Source: Pseudomonas saudimassiliensis
GTDB taxonomy: Bacteria; Pseudomonadota; Gammaproteobacteria; Pseudomonadales; Pseudomonadaceae
Length of the DNA stretch: 64,000 nucleotides
NCBI RefSeq assembly: GCF_000939975.1
Contig: NZ_LK391969.1
Coordinates: 1,867,953 to 1,931,952 of the forward strand
Direction of reading: 5' to 3'
In this document: piece by piece, positions 7,651 through 16,678 of the stretch
Layout: each line of letters starts with the position of its first letter
How positions within the stretch are numbered: the stretch's first letter is position 1
Program-made: the position numbers and the translations under genes
Notes under the pieces: model-generated
Told to the model about the DNA's origin: nothing
Seen by the model: the letters and a program-made list of their open reading frames with translations, nothing else
Databases searched by the model: none

Positions 7651-9707
7651 GCTGCTTGCTCTCCACTCAGGCCGCTGTGGCGCAGCAGCGCATCCACCGA
7701 AGGTTCGCGCCCGCGGAAGGCAACGAACAGCTCCATGGGTTCGCGGCTGCCGCCCCGGGCCAGGATATTGTCGCGGAAGGCCTTGCCGGTGTCGGCGTTG
7801 AAGATGCCTTCCTCCTCGAAGCGGGAGAAGGCGTCGGCTGACAGGACTTCGGCCCACTTGTAACTGTAGTAGCCCGCAGCATATCCCCCCGCGAAGATAT
7901 GGGCGAAGCCGTTTTCGAAGCGGTTGAACGCCGGCGGCGGCATGACCGACAACTCGTCGCGTACCGCCTGCAGCACCTGCCGGGCGCTGCGGCCCTGCTC
8001 ACCCTGGGCGTGCAACTCGAAATCGAACAGCGAGAACTCGATCTGGCGCAGCATACCCAGCCCGGACTGGAAGTTGCGGGCGGCCAGCATCTTGTCCAGC
8101 AGGTCCTGCGGCAGCGGCTCGCCGGTTTCGTGGTGGCCGGAGATCAGCGCCAGGCCTTCTGGCTCCCAGCACCAGTTTTCCATGAACTGACTGGGCAGCT
8201 CCACCGCATCCCAGGCGACACCGTTGATGCCGGAGGCGGCCGGGTAGTCGACGCGGGTCAGCAGGTGGTGCAGCCCGTGGCCGAATTCGTGGAACAGGGT
8301 GGTCACCTCGTCATGGGTCAGCAATGCCGGCTGCGCCTTGCCGTTGGCCGTGGGAACGGGCGGCGTGAAGTTGCACACCAGGTAGGCAATCGGGCGCTGC
8401 AGCTCGCCGTTGGGCAGGCGGCGGCGGTCACGGGCACCGTCCATCCAGGCGCCGCCACGTTTGTGGCTGCGGGCATAGAGGTCGAGGAAAAAGCGGCCGA
8501 TGACTTCGCCATGCTCCAGCACCTCGAACAGGCGGGCGTCCGCGTGCCAGCGGTCGAACTCGGCGACTTCCCGCAGCTCGATGCCGTAGAGCCGGCCGAC
8601 CACGCCGAACATGCCCTGGAGCACCCGGTCCACCGGGAACCAGGGGCGCAGCTCCTCCTGGGAAATGGCATAGCGGTGCTGACGCAGCTGCTCGGCGTAA
8701 TAGCCGGTATCCCAGCTTTGCAGGTCGTGGCAGCCCTGGCTGGCGGCGAATTCCTTCAGCGCCTGCAGGTCGGCCTCGGCAAAGGGCCGGCTGCGCTGGC
8801 CCAGGTCACGGAGAAAGCCCAGTACCTGGTCGGTGCTGTCGGCCATCTTGGTCGCCAGCGACAGCTCGGCATAATTGGCATAGCCCAGCAGGCTGGCCAG
8901 CTCCTGGCGCAGTTGCAGGATCTCGGCGATCAGCGGGCCATTGTCATGCTCACCGGCGTTTGGCCCCTGGTCGGAGGCGCGGGTGCAGTAGGCGGTGTAG
9001 ACCTCTTCGCGCAGGGCGCGGTCATTGGCGTAGGTCATGACCGCGTAGTAGCTGGGGAATTCGAGGGTAATCAACCAGCCGTCCAGCCCGCGGGCGGTGG
9101 CTGCCTGCTGCGCCTGGGCCAGGGCCGACTCGGGCAGGCCGTCCAGCTGGCTGGCGTCGGTGATGTGCTTGGTCCAGGCCTGGGTGGCATCCATCAGCTG
9201 GTTGGAGAACCGGCTCTGCAACTCCGACAGGCGCATCTGCAGTTCACCATAGCGCTGCTGCTGCTCGGGCGGCAGGGCAATGCCAGACAGACGGAAATCG
9301 CGCAGCGCATGCTCGATGATGGTCTGCTGCGCCGGCTCCAGCTCGGCAAAACTCGCGCTGTCGGCCAGCTGGCGATAGGCGTCATAGAGTTTCTGGTTCT
9401 GGCCCATCTCGGTGGAGAACTGGCTGAGCAGCGGCAAGCAGGCGTTATAGGCGTCGCGCAGCTCCGGGCTGTTCATTACGGCGTTCAGGTGACTGACCGG
9501 TGACCAGGCGCGGGACAGCCGTTCGCCCATCTCATCCAGGGGCTCGACCAGGGTGCTCCAGCTCCACTGCGCCGGCGGGTTGTCCAGCAGGGCCGCCAAC
9601 TGGGCGCGACTGTCCGCGAGCACCTGTTCAATGGCCGGCTTGATGTGGCTCGGCTGGATCGAACTGAATGGGGGCAGATCGTAGGATTGCAGCAGCGGAT
9701 TGGACAT
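7647..9707 (-). CDS. prlC: Oligopeptidase A (PrlC, M3 zinc peptidase)
   Basis: Cytoplasmic zinc metallopeptidase of the M3 family that degrades short peptides, including cleaved signal peptides. The 686 residues match the usual length of about 680. The catalytic HExxH motif is FHEFGHGLHHL near residue 470, followed downstream by the third-ligand region ELPSQFMENW. The N-terminus MSNPLLQSYDLPPFSSI and the VWSTLVEPLDE-like region are typical (here WSTLVEPLDEMGERLSR). The ATG is at 9705-9707 with a GGAAACCCCGCC leader. It forms a coupled pair with the YheV gene, and a gamma-carbonic anhydrase gene diverges from it, as in P. aeruginosa. Confidence 0.98.
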   Translation of the reverse strand: MSNPLLQSYDLPPFSSIQPSHIKPAIEQVLADSRAQLAALLDNPPAQWSWSTLVEPLDEMGERLSRAWSPVSHLNAVMNSPELRDAYNACLPLLSQFSTEMGQNQKLYDAYRQLADSASFAELEPAQQTIIEHALRDFRLSGIALPPEQQQRYGELQMRLSELQSRFSNQLMDATQAWTKHITDASQLDGLPESALAQAQQAATARGLDGWLITLEFPSYYAVMTYANDRALREEVYTAYCTRASDQGPNAGEHDNGPLIAEILQLRQELASLLGYANYAELSLATKMADSTDQVLGFLRDLGQRSRPFAEADLQALKEFAASQGCHDLQSWDTGYYAEQLRQHRYAISQEELRPWFPVDRVLQGMFGVVGRLYGIELREVAEFDRWHADARLFEVLEHGEVIGRFFLDLYARSHKRGGAWMDGARDRRRLPNGELQRPIAYLVCNFTPPVPTANGKAQPALLTHDEVTTLFHEFGHGLHHLLTRVDYPAASGINGVAWDAVELPSQFMENWCWEPEGLALISGHHETGEPLPQDLLDKMLAARNFQSGLGMLRQIEFSLFDFELHAQGEQGRSARQVLQAVRDELSVMPPPAFNRFENGFAHIFAGGYAAGYYSYKWAEVLSADAFSRFEEEGIFNADTGKAFRDNILARGGSREPMELFVAFRGREPSVDALLRHSGLSGEQAA

Positions 9708-9844
9708 GGCGGGGTTTCCTGAATAGCGTGGGTTCGTACAATGGCCCCATGGTAATCAAACCAGCGGGCCATTGGCAGCCGGTGTGTAGCGGCTGTAATG
9801 GTAACTAGATGATGGCTGCGGCCAGTCAATTCAAGGGGCAGACG

Positions 9845-10381
9845 ATGAATATACGCGGATTTGCAGGCAAGAGCCCGGTGCTGGGCGAGCGCGTCTACGT
9901 GGACAGCAGTGCGGTGGTATTGGGCGACGTTGAGCTGGGCGATGATTGCTCGGTGTGGCCGGCCACGGTGATTCGCGGCGACATGCACCGCATCCGCATC
10001 GGTGCTCGCACCAGCGTGCAGGACGGCAGCGTGCTGCACATCACCCATGCCGGGCCGTTCAACCCGGACGGTTTCCCGCTGATCATCGGCGACGACGTCA
10101 CCATCGGCCACAAAGTGCTGCTGCATGGTTGCACCCTGGGCAGCCGCATCCTGGTAGGCATGGGCAGTATCGTCATGGACGGCGCGGTGATCGAGGACGA
10201 AGTGATTCTCGGAGCAGGTAGCCTGGTGCCGGCCAACAAGACCCTGCGCAGCGGTTTTCTCTACATGGGCAGCCCGGCCAAGGAGGTACGACCGCTGAGC
10301 GAGCGCGAGCGCGAATTCTTCCGCTACACCGCAGCCAATTATGTGCGGCTGAAGGACCAGTACCTGCAGGAGCAGGCGTAA
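9845..10381 (+). CDS. Gamma-carbonic anhydrase family protein (YrdA-like)
   Basis: A 178-residue left-handed beta-helix protein of the gamma-carbonic anhydrase/YrdA family, built from hexapeptide repeats such as VVLGDV, ELGDDC and VLLHGC. The metal-site histidines are visible as His65/His68 (VLHITH), His89 (IGHKVL) and His94 (LLHGC). A C-terminal helix, RYTAANYVRLKDQYL, packs on the trimer in this family. Carbonic anhydrase activity of this subfamily is often weak or undemonstrated, so the reaction remains uncertain. The start at 9845 (MNIRGF) follows AAGGGGC; the frame extends upstream to 9809 without a better site. It is divergent from prlC. Confidence 0.94.
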   Translation: MNIRGFAGKSPVLGERVYVDSSAVVLGDVELGDDCSVWPATVIRGDMHRIRIGARTSVQDGSVLHITHAGPFNPDGFPLIIGDDVTIGHKVLLHGCTLGSRILVGMGSIVMDGAVIEDEVILGAGSLVPANKTLRSGFLYMGSPAKEVRPLSEREREFFRYTAANYVRLKDQYLQEQA

Positions 10382-10510
10382 GCGCAAGGTGCCGGTACTG
10401 GCAGGCAATCATTCCCGTGAATAACGGCCCGCCCGGGGCGCCCCTTGGTTTATGCTCGGGCAGATCGGGGCTACCTGTGCCCCACCACCCATAGCTGAGA
10501 GGCCTTGAGT

Positions 10511-11536
10511 ATGACTGCCCTGACAAATCGAAAAATAGTGCTCGCGCGGCGCCCCCAGGGGGAAATCCAGGATGGCGATCTGGTGCTGAAGGATGAGCCG
10601 GTACGGGAACTGCGCGACGGCGAAGTGCTGATCAAGACGCTGTGGCTGTCCCTGGACCCCTACATGCGGCCGCGGATGAACGACAGCAAGGGCTACATGG
10701 ACCCGGTCGGCATTGGCGAGGTCATGGTCGGCGAAAGCGTGGGCCGGGTGGTCGAGTCCAAATCGCCCAATTACAACGAAGGTGACCTGGTCACCTGTTA
10801 CTCCGGCTGGCAGGAATACTGCGTGGTCCCGGGTGATGCCCCGATGATCTACAAGATCGACCCCCGTGGCGTACCGCTTCAGGCCTACCTGGGCGTGGCC
10901 GGCATGCCAGGTCGTACCGGCTATTGCGGCCTGACCTATGTAGGCAAACCCCAGGCCGGTGAAACCGTGGTGGTCTCGGCGGCCTCCGGTCCGGTGGGTA
11001 CCGTGGTCGGCCAGACCGCCAAGCAGCTCGGTTGCCGGGTGGTCGGTATTGCCGGCGGCGAGGAAAAATGCCGCTTCGTGGTCGAGGAGCTGGGTTTCGA
11101 CGCCTGCGTCGACTACAAGGCCGGCAATCTGGAAGGCGACCTGGCCGCTGCCTGCCCCAACGGCATCGACGTGTACTTCGAGAACGTCGGTGGCGAGGTA
11201 ACCCGGGCGGTGGCCAAGCTGCTGAACAAGGGTTCGCGCGTGCCGATCTGCGGCTACGTATCAGCCTACAACGCCGAGGACGCCAGCAAGGTCGAGACGC
11301 CCTTCCACGTATTCGGCGCCATGGGCGAGAACAAGCCGGAGCACCGTTTCTTCCTGGTCACCGAATGGCAGGACCGCCACCAGGAAATCACCACCTTGCT
11401 GGCCGAGCAGGTCGCCAGCGGCAACATCAAGTACCGCGAGTCGGTAGCCGAAGGGCTGGAGAACGCCGTGGAGGCGTTCAAGGGCATGCTCAAGGGCAAG
11501 AACTTCGGCAAACAGCTGGTGCATATCGCCGACTGA
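10511..11536 (+). CDS. NADP-dependent oxidoreductase, MDR family (CurA/PTGR-like)
   Basis: A zinc-independent medium-chain reductase that uses NADPH to reduce alpha,beta-unsaturated ketones and similar enones. The 341-residue protein shows the family's LSLDPYMRPRM motif near residue 50, the nucleotide-binding AASGPVGTVVGQTAKQLG with the AASGxVG turn, and FENVGG later in the Rossmann domain. No structural-zinc cysteine lobe is present, consistent with the leukotriene-B4-dehydrogenase/CurA branch. The ATG at 10511 was chosen because GAGAGG lies eight bases upstream; a TTG two codons earlier is too close to that site. The physiological substrate cannot be read from the sequence. Strong hairpins follow the gene. 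Confidence 0.93.
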   Translation: MTALTNRKIVLARRPQGEIQDGDLVLKDEPVRELRDGEVLIKTLWLSLDPYMRPRMNDSKGYMDPVGIGEVMVGESVGRVVESKSPNYNEGDLVTCYSGWQEYCVVPGDAPMIYKIDPRGVPLQAYLGVAGMPGRTGYCGLTYVGKPQAGETVVVSAASGPVGTVVGQTAKQLGCRVVGIAGGEEKCRFVVEELGFDACVDYKAGNLEGDLAAACPNGIDVYFENVGGEVTRAVAKLLNKGSRVPICGYVSAYNAEDASKVETPFHVFGAMGENKPEHRFFLVTEWQDRHQEITTLLAEQVASGNIKYRESVAEGLENAVEAFKGMLKGKNFGKQLVHIAD

Positions 11537-11541
11537 GACCC

Positions 11542-11592
11542 TGGGGGCCGAGGTCGGCCCCCAAGGCGCCACCCCAGGCATCTGGGGTGGCG
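11542..11592. terminator. Two back-to-back perfect hairpins after the reductase gene
   Basis: TGGGGGCCGA-GG-TCGGCCCCCA (11542-11563) is a perfect 10-bp stem with a 2-nt loop. Four bases later, CGCCACCCCA-GGCATC-TGGGGTGGCG (11567-11592) forms a second perfect 10-bp stem. Neither is followed by a clear T-run, so they are not textbook Rho-independent terminators. They lie just after the reductase stop and before the convergent acyl-CoA synthetase, where a bidirectional stop or RNA-end-stabilising structure is expected. Confidence 0.6.
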
Positions 11593-11610
11593 TCGGCATG
11601 GACTCGCCCC

Positions 11611-11684
11611 CTGGGACGGACGAGCACCAGCTCGTCCACAGCGCTAGCGGCGGAAATATCCTCGAGCTGGCGCTCGATTCCCAG
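11611..11684. repeat. REPIN: inverted pair of REP-like palindromes
   Basis: The left arm at 11611-11638 reads CTGGGA followed by the hairpin GGACGAGC-ACCA-GCTCGTCC. The right arm at 11661-11684 is an inverted, slightly diverged copy, CTCGAGC-TGGC-GCTCGA then TCCCAG. Both outer ends carry the CTGGGA tag, which is the arrangement of REP doublets mobilised by RAYT transposases in pseudomonads. Related copies occur at 17582, 51915 and 53542. No RAYT gene is in the window. Confidence 0.75.
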
Positions 11685-11699
11685 AGGCGCGAAAGACCA

Positions 11700-13358
11700 T
11701 CAGCTGTCCGCCCACTCCTGCTCCTGCAAAGCCCGCCACATGATCTTGCCGGCAGGTGACTTGGGCAGGCTGTCGACAAAGTCCACCAGCTTCGGACACT
11801 TGTAGGCCGACATGTTTGCCTGACACCAGGTGAGGATGTCCTCGGCACCGGTGTCCTGGTGACCAGCAGCCAGCACGATCACTGCCTTGACCGTTTCGCC
11901 GCGCCGCTCATCCGGGACTGAAATCACGCAGACTTCCTGCACCGCCGGATGCCCGTACAGCAGCGACTCCACTTCCGCTGGCCAGACCTTGTAGCCGGAG
12001 GCGTTGATCATCCGCTTGACCCGGTCGACCAGGAAGAAATAGCCCTCCTCGTCGTAATAGCCCAGATCGCCGGTGCGGAAGAAGCGCTCCCCATCCAGTT
12101 CGATAAAGGCCTCGGCGGTCGCTTCGGGGCGGCGCCAGTAGCCCTGGAACAGCTGTTCGCCCCGCAACACGATCTCGCCCACCTCACCCACGCCCAGCTC
12201 CCGCAGGCTCTCCACGTCGACCACCCGGGAATCGACCCCAATGATCGGGATACCCAGGCACTGCGGCTTGGGCGCCTTGGCTGGGTTCATGTGGGTAGCG
12301 CTCAGGGTTTCCGACAGGCCGTAACCCTCCGAATAGCGCAGCCCCAGCGTGTTCTCCAGTTTCGCCGCAATGGCCGCCGGCATGGCCGCGCCACCGCCGC
12401 CGATGGCCTGCAGGCTGCTGATGTCGTACTGCTCGATGTCCGGGTCGGACAGCAGGTCCACTACCATGGTCGGGATGTTGCGCCAGGAGGTGATGCCGTG
12501 GCGCTCGATCAGTTTCGCGGCGGTGCGGCGATCCCAGCGGGTCATGATCACCTGGGTGGAACCCAAGTAAATGGCGGCGTTCATGCACACCTGCATGCCC
12601 GTGACATGGAACATCGGCACCGATACCAGCTGCACACTGTTGTGCTGGCTGTTGCCCCACACCGACGGATAGACGACGGTGGCCATCGCGCTGTGATGGG
12701 TATGTACGCAGCCCTTGGGGTTGCCGGTGGTGCCGGAGCTGTAGGGGATCACGCACAGGTCGTCCGGGCCGGCGGTCAAGGGGCCTGGTTCATAGGCGGC
12801 ATCAAGCGCCTGCTGCCAGGGAGTGAGGCCTGCCGCTGCGGGCATGTCAGCGGCCAGGGTCACCGCTTCGGGCAGCTCCAGGTCGGTGGGCTCGCGCACG
12901 TAGTCGCCATAGGCGGTGACGATGACCTCACGCAGGCCGGCACTGCCGACCAGCTCGCTGATATTGTCCAGCAGCTCGCGGCCGCACAGGGCAACTTGGG
13001 CCTCGGTATCGGTGATCAGGTATTCGAGTTCGGCCTTGCGGTTCATCGGGTTGACCGGTACCACCACCGCGTTGGCGCGCAGGATCGCGTAGAAACCGAT
13101 GACGAACTGCGGGCTGTTCTGCATATACAGCAGCACCCGGTCACCAGCCTTGACGCCGGCGTGTTGCAGATACCCGGCCAGTGCTTCGGCCTGACGTTCG
13201 AGTTCGGCATAGGTCAGGCTGGTGCCGTAATAAATGATGGCCGGGTGCGTGGGATAGCGCAGCGCGGAAACGGTCAGGTTGGAGTACAGGCTGGTGGCCG
13301 GCAGATCGAGAAAATGTGGTACCAGATCAGGCCAGGCGGCGTAATGGCGGTCGAACAT
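11700..13358 (-). CDS. AMP-dependent fatty acid--CoA ligase (ANL superfamily)
   Basis: Adenylate-forming acyl-CoA synthetase, probably acting on medium- or long-chain carboxylic acids. In the 552-residue product the P-loop YSSGTTGNPKGCVHTHHS (A3 core), the GYGLSET A5 motif, the RTGDLGYYDEEGYFFLVDR hinge region and the catalytic lysine in PKSPAGKIMWR are all intact, so activity is expected. The start at 13358 (MFDRHYAAWP) follows GGGAG nine bases upstream; the frame is open to 13433 but the extra residues look non-coding. It stands alone on the minus strand, and the exact acyl chain cannot be deduced. REP-like repeats and hairpins lie between it and the convergent reductase gene. Confidence 0.94.
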   Translation of the reverse strand: MFDRHYAAWPDLVPHFLDLPATSLYSNLTVSALRYPTHPAIIYYGTSLTYAELERQAEALAGYLQHAGVKAGDRVLLYMQNSPQFVIGFYAILRANAVVVPVNPMNRKAELEYLITDTEAQVALCGRELLDNISELVGSAGLREVIVTAYGDYVREPTDLELPEAVTLAADMPAAAGLTPWQQALDAAYEPGPLTAGPDDLCVIPYSSGTTGNPKGCVHTHHSAMATVVYPSVWGNSQHNSVQLVSVPMFHVTGMQVCMNAAIYLGSTQVIMTRWDRRTAAKLIERHGITSWRNIPTMVVDLLSDPDIEQYDISSLQAIGGGGAAMPAAIAAKLENTLGLRYSEGYGLSETLSATHMNPAKAPKPQCLGIPIIGVDSRVVDVESLRELGVGEVGEIVLRGEQLFQGYWRRPEATAEAFIELDGERFFRTGDLGYYDEEGYFFLVDRVKRMINASGYKVWPAEVESLLYGHPAVQEVCVISVPDERRGETVKAVIVLAAGHQDTGAEDILTWCQANMSAYKCPKLVDFVDSLPKSPAGKIMWRALQEQEWADS

Positions 13359-13477
13359 ACGCGGAAACTCCCGTGGACGGTTTATTGTCTTTGTCGTTGC
13401 CGCCCAGCTAAGCATGTCCGGCGCCGGGGGCAAACCGTCAAAACCGGTGGTGTTGATGGATCATAAGCATAACCTGC

Positions 13478-14176
13478 TCAGGGCAGGTACAAGCGGAACT
13501 CGCCACCACCAAGCCGCCCGCCATTGCTCAGCTCGATATACCCGTGCCGACCGTCGCGTTGATGCAGCCGGGCGATGCACTGACCGAAATACAATCCCAG
13601 ACCGGTGCTGCCCTGGGTGATATCCGCGTCACGGGTCCCGGTGCTGTAACGGCCGAGCATGTCGGTGGGGTAGCCCTGGCCATCGTCGCTGATGGCGATC
13701 AGCAGCTGATCCTCCTCGATCACCGCCGCATGCAGGTGAATGGCCGAGCGGGTATAGCGGATGGAGTTGTTGATCACGTTGGCAATCACCGAGCCGACCA
13801 GTTCCTCGTCCATGAAATGCAGCAGGTCGGGATCATCCAGGCTGTAGCTGCCGGTGATCTGGCGAGCCCGCAGGATTTCACTGTGCCGCGCCAGCTGGGC
13901 CTGCAGCAGGTCGTCCACCTCCACCCAGTCCGGGCGCAGCGGCAGGGCGTTGAGCTGCAGTTTGTACAGCCCGAGCATCTGCATGAGCATGCCATTGAGG
14001 CGCAGGGACTCGTATTCGATCACTCCGCGCTCGCCGGACTCGGCCAGCTCCGGCGGCAGTCGTTCCACCCATTGGGTCCAGCTCTGCATCAGCAGAGCCA
14101 GGGAGTTCTTCATGTCATGGACGGTGGACGCCAGCACCGTGGAAAAATCCAGGCCGTCGTGGTTATCGTCTTTCAT
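13478..14176 (-). CDS. Sensor histidine kinase core without sensor domain
   Basis: A 232-residue cytoplasmic histidine kinase made only of a dimerisation/phosphoacceptor segment and an HATPase domain. The H-box is STVHDMKNSLALL with His20. The N-box is ANVINNSIRYT, the G1 box is ISDDGQGYP and the G2 region is STGLGLYFGQCIA, so the ATP site looks complete. It lacks any transmembrane or sensory region, so its input must come from a partner. Its ATG overlaps the end of the upstream TPR response regulator by 4 nt, which makes that protein the obvious partner. The target pathway is unknown. Confidence 0.93.
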   Translation of the reverse strand: MKDDNHDGLDFSTVLASTVHDMKNSLALLMQSWTQWVERLPPELAESGERGVIEYESLRLNGMLMQMLGLYKLQLNALPLRPDWVEVDDLLQAQLARHSEILRARQITGSYSLDDPDLLHFMDEELVGSVIANVINNSIRYTRSAIHLHAAVIEEDQLLIAISDDGQGYPTDMLGRYSTGTRDADITQGSTGLGLYFGQCIARLHQRDGRHGYIELSNGGRLGGGEFRLYLP

Positions 14177-15777
14177 AACTGCTCCAGCCGCTCGCGCAGC
14201 TTGCGGTAACGCTCGCGGCGGTGATCATTGATGGGCATGGCGGCCGCCTGCTGCAGGCAGCGTTCGCATTCGTCACGTAGTTCCGGAAGGGCGCGGGCAC
14301 CGGCCAGGCGCAGCAGGGTCTGGGCGGTGTTCAGGGCGAAACTGATATTGCGCGGCTGGCTGGCCAGTGCCTGGCGAAATAGCTGCAGCGCCTCGGCGTA
14401 TTGCTTCTGCTGATAGAGCGCAATGGCCTGGCGGTTCCATTCCAGCGCCTGGGAGCCCGCAGTGAGAAGCGCAGCATTGTCGGTATGCCGGGCAATCTCC
14501 GCCATGACGGCGAGATCGTCGCCGTACATCTCGACACTGGTCGCCAGCACGCTGTCGGCGGCATCGGCCTGGCCCAGGTCACGCAACTGTGCAGCCACCT
14601 GCAGGGCGGCGTCGCTATCGAAGAAGGACTCCAGCTGCGCGACTTCGGTGGCCACCTGCTCGGCCAGCCGCCGTGCTTCGGCGGCGTGCCCGCTCTTGTC
14701 CAGGGTCCGGGCGTGCATCAGGCGCGAGCGGATTGCCAGCGCCGGGTCATCGCGCCAGGTTTTGTCCAGCTCGCCCAGGGTCTGGCGAATTTCCGCCACT
14801 ACCCGGTGGCCCAGCGCACCATCGCCCGCCTGGGCCGTCAGACTGGCGGCCAGATTCAGATGATTCTCGGGATTGCGAAACAGCGAGTTGCGCCCCAGGT
14901 CCACCGCTTGGCGAAAGGCCCGCGCGGCCTGCTCATGGTCCTGGTTGCGCTGGGCAACCTGCCCCATGCGCTGCTGGCGCTGCAGGGAGTTGGGGGAGAT
15001 GCGCAGACCTTGCTGCAGATATTCCTGCGCCTCTTCCAGATTGCCCCGGGCCAGTTCGGTGGCGGCCAGCCCATCGTATAATGCCGGGATCAGCGGGAAC
15101 TGGCGGATACCGTCCTGATAGAGCGCCAGGGCCTTGTCCCAGTGGCCGGTCTCGCGGCTGAGGTCAGCCAGGGCCACCAGCGCCCAGGGCAGCGGTCGTT
15201 CGCTGACCAGGGATTGGAGCAGCCGCTCCTGGTCCTGCCGCCGACCCAGCGCCGCCAGGGCGGCGACCTGCTGCCGCCGGCACTGCGGAGCGTAGCGCGG
15301 GTGGGCGGCGATGACCTTGGCGCACGCCTCCAGCACCGCCGGGTAATCACCCCGGGCTTCGGCCTCCAGTACCGGACGCAGGACCGCCTTGAGCGTGATC
15401 AGCTTGTCCAGCCGCTGCTGCAGGCTGGCCAGGTTGAAGGGCTTGGTCAGATAGCTGTCGGGCTCGCATTCCAGCGCCGCGATGACCATCGCCTGACTGC
15501 TTTCGGCGGAAATGATGATGAAGATGCAGTGCGGGCTGAGCAACTTGTCATGGTGCAGCTCCTCGAGGACCTGCTGGCCGTTCTTGCCCTTGCCCAGGTT
15601 GTAGTCATGCAGGATGACGTCGTAGCTGTGCTTGCGGCACAGCGCCAGCGCCTCTTCGCCATTGACCGCCGCATCGATATGGGCAACCCCCATCTGCCGC
15701 AGCATACCGGTCAACGCCGAGCGGAAATCGGTGAAATCATCCACGATGAGAAAGCGCTTGGTGTTGTATTCGATCAT
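14173..15777 (-). CDS. Response regulator with C-terminal TPR repeats
   Basis: A 534-residue protein with an N-terminal receiver domain: acidic pair Asp13-Asp14 (LIVDDFTD), phosphoacceptor Asp58 (ILHDYNLG) and Lys112 (LTKPF) are all in place. The rest is helical TPR repeats, for example ALYQDGIRQFPLIPALYDGLA and YAEALQLFRQALASQPRNI, and there is no DNA-binding or enzymatic output domain. Phosphorylation probably controls a protein-protein contact. The start at 15777 (MIEYNTKRFLIVDD) gives the normal distance to the first strand; an upstream frame to 15855 is unsupported. It is followed immediately by its histidine kinase with a 4-nt overlap. Confidence 0.94.
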   Translation of the reverse strand: MIEYNTKRFLIVDDFTDFRSALTGMLRQMGVAHIDAAVNGEEALALCRKHSYDVILHDYNLGKGKNGQQVLEELHHDKLLSPHCIFIIISAESSQAMVIAALECEPDSYLTKPFNLASLQQRLDKLITLKAVLRPVLEAEARGDYPAVLEACAKVIAAHPRYAPQCRRQQVAALAALGRRQDQERLLQSLVSERPLPWALVALADLSRETGHWDKALALYQDGIRQFPLIPALYDGLAATELARGNLEEAQEYLQQGLRISPNSLQRQQRMGQVAQRNQDHEQAARAFRQAVDLGRNSLFRNPENHLNLAASLTAQAGDGALGHRVVAEIRQTLGELDKTWRDDPALAIRSRLMHARTLDKSGHAAEARRLAEQVATEVAQLESFFDSDAALQVAAQLRDLGQADAADSVLATSVEMYGDDLAVMAEIARHTDNAALLTAGSQALEWNRQAIALYQQKQYAEALQLFRQALASQPRNISFALNTAQTLLRLAGARALPELRDECERCLQQAAAMPINDHRRERYRKLRERLEQL

Positions 15778-15932
15778 ATTGCTATCCGCATCAATGCTTG
15801 GGCAGGTTGGCAGCCAATACATTGTAGCTGGACGGGGTGGTAAGTGGTGAGGCAAATGGCCATCACTCTGGCGAAGCAGATGCGCTGTGGATCAACGCAG
15901 CGGATACTTGTACCAGATGGGTGTACCCCGTT

Positions 15933-15963
15933 GCCTCCGGCGCGCAGTGGGCGCGCCAGAGGC
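15933..15963 (-). terminator. Hairpin downstream of the DUF2780 gene
   Basis: GCCTC-C-GGCGCGC (15933-15945) pairs with GCGCGCC-A-GAGGC (15951-15963), giving a 12-bp stem with one mismatch and a 5-nt loop. It starts 7 nt beyond the DUF2780 stop codon on the minus strand. There is no T-run, so it is terminator-like rather than a proven terminator. Confidence 0.5.
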
Positions 15964-15970
15964 GTGGATA

Positions 15971-16516
15971 TCAGAGCGTAGCCAGCGGCGTCGCCCAGAT
16001 GGTGGTCAGGCTGTCGACCAGGGGCTGGCTGGCGCCCTGGCTGCCGATGAACTGCAGCAATACCGGCGTGAACTCACTGACCTTGGCGGGGGCCATGCCC
16101 AGCCCCGCGAAGCGCTCGGCCACCTCAGTCATGCTCTGGATACCCGGCTCCACCGGCTGCTTGGCCAGCGGATTGGATTTGCCCAGCAAACCGCTCACAG
16201 CGCCAACCTGGCCAGCCAGACCACTGTCGGTCATGCCCCGCAAGGCAGGCACCGATTGCAACAACTGGGCGTAATCGGCGGCGGCCAGCTTGGTCTTGGC
16301 CAGGTCCAGCAGGGCGGTGGCGCCACCGACGGCCTGCCGGGAGTCGACGTTCAGGTCGGTCAGCCGGGTAACCAGCTCGGCCGAGCGGGCAGCGGCCGAG
16401 TCAGGGGCAGCGATGGCCGTGGTCAGTTTGGCGGCATCGCCAAGGCTGAAGGCTTGGGTTGTTCCCGCCACCAGGCTGAGCGCCAGGGCCAGGGTAACGC
16501 AGCAGGTCTTTTTCAT
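15971..16516 (-). CDS. DUF2780 family secreted protein
   Basis: A 181-residue protein with a clear Sec signal peptide (MKKTCCVTLALALSLVAG...TQA, cleavage near residue 22) and a mature domain of helices rich in alanine, leucine and glycine, including GLLGKSNPLAKQ and RFAGLGMAPAKVSEFTPVLLQF. That pattern is typical of DUF2780 (VcgC/VcgE-like) proteins. The function is unknown; it is probably periplasmic. It is a single gene, with a hairpin behind it and a divergent hydrolase gene in front. A perfect GACGGCCGTC palindrome lies in the upstream gap. Confidence 0.88.
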   Translation of the reverse strand: MKKTCCVTLALALSLVAGTTQAFSLGDAAKLTTAIAAPDSAAARSAELVTRLTDLNVDSRQAVGGATALLDLAKTKLAAADYAQLLQSVPALRGMTDSGLAGQVGAVSGLLGKSNPLAKQPVEPGIQSMTEVAERFAGLGMAPAKVSEFTPVLLQFIGSQGASQPLVDSLTTIWATPLATL

Positions 16517-16678
16517 TTTTCTTCATCTCATAATGTGGACGGCCGTCACTGGCCATACCCGCCGCTTCCAGTGCGGCAGGCGGCGGCGAGTTTACCGCAT
16601 CTTGGGCGCGGCCGGTGCAGCGGCACCGGTCAGGCGCCAGCGCTTATACTGGGCCGATATTTTTAAGGAGAGCATGCA

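Noticed and set aside
7899-9503. A 534-codon plus-strand frame opposite prlC
   Set aside because: PrlC with its HEFGH motif explains the region; the antisense frame is a codon-bias artefact.
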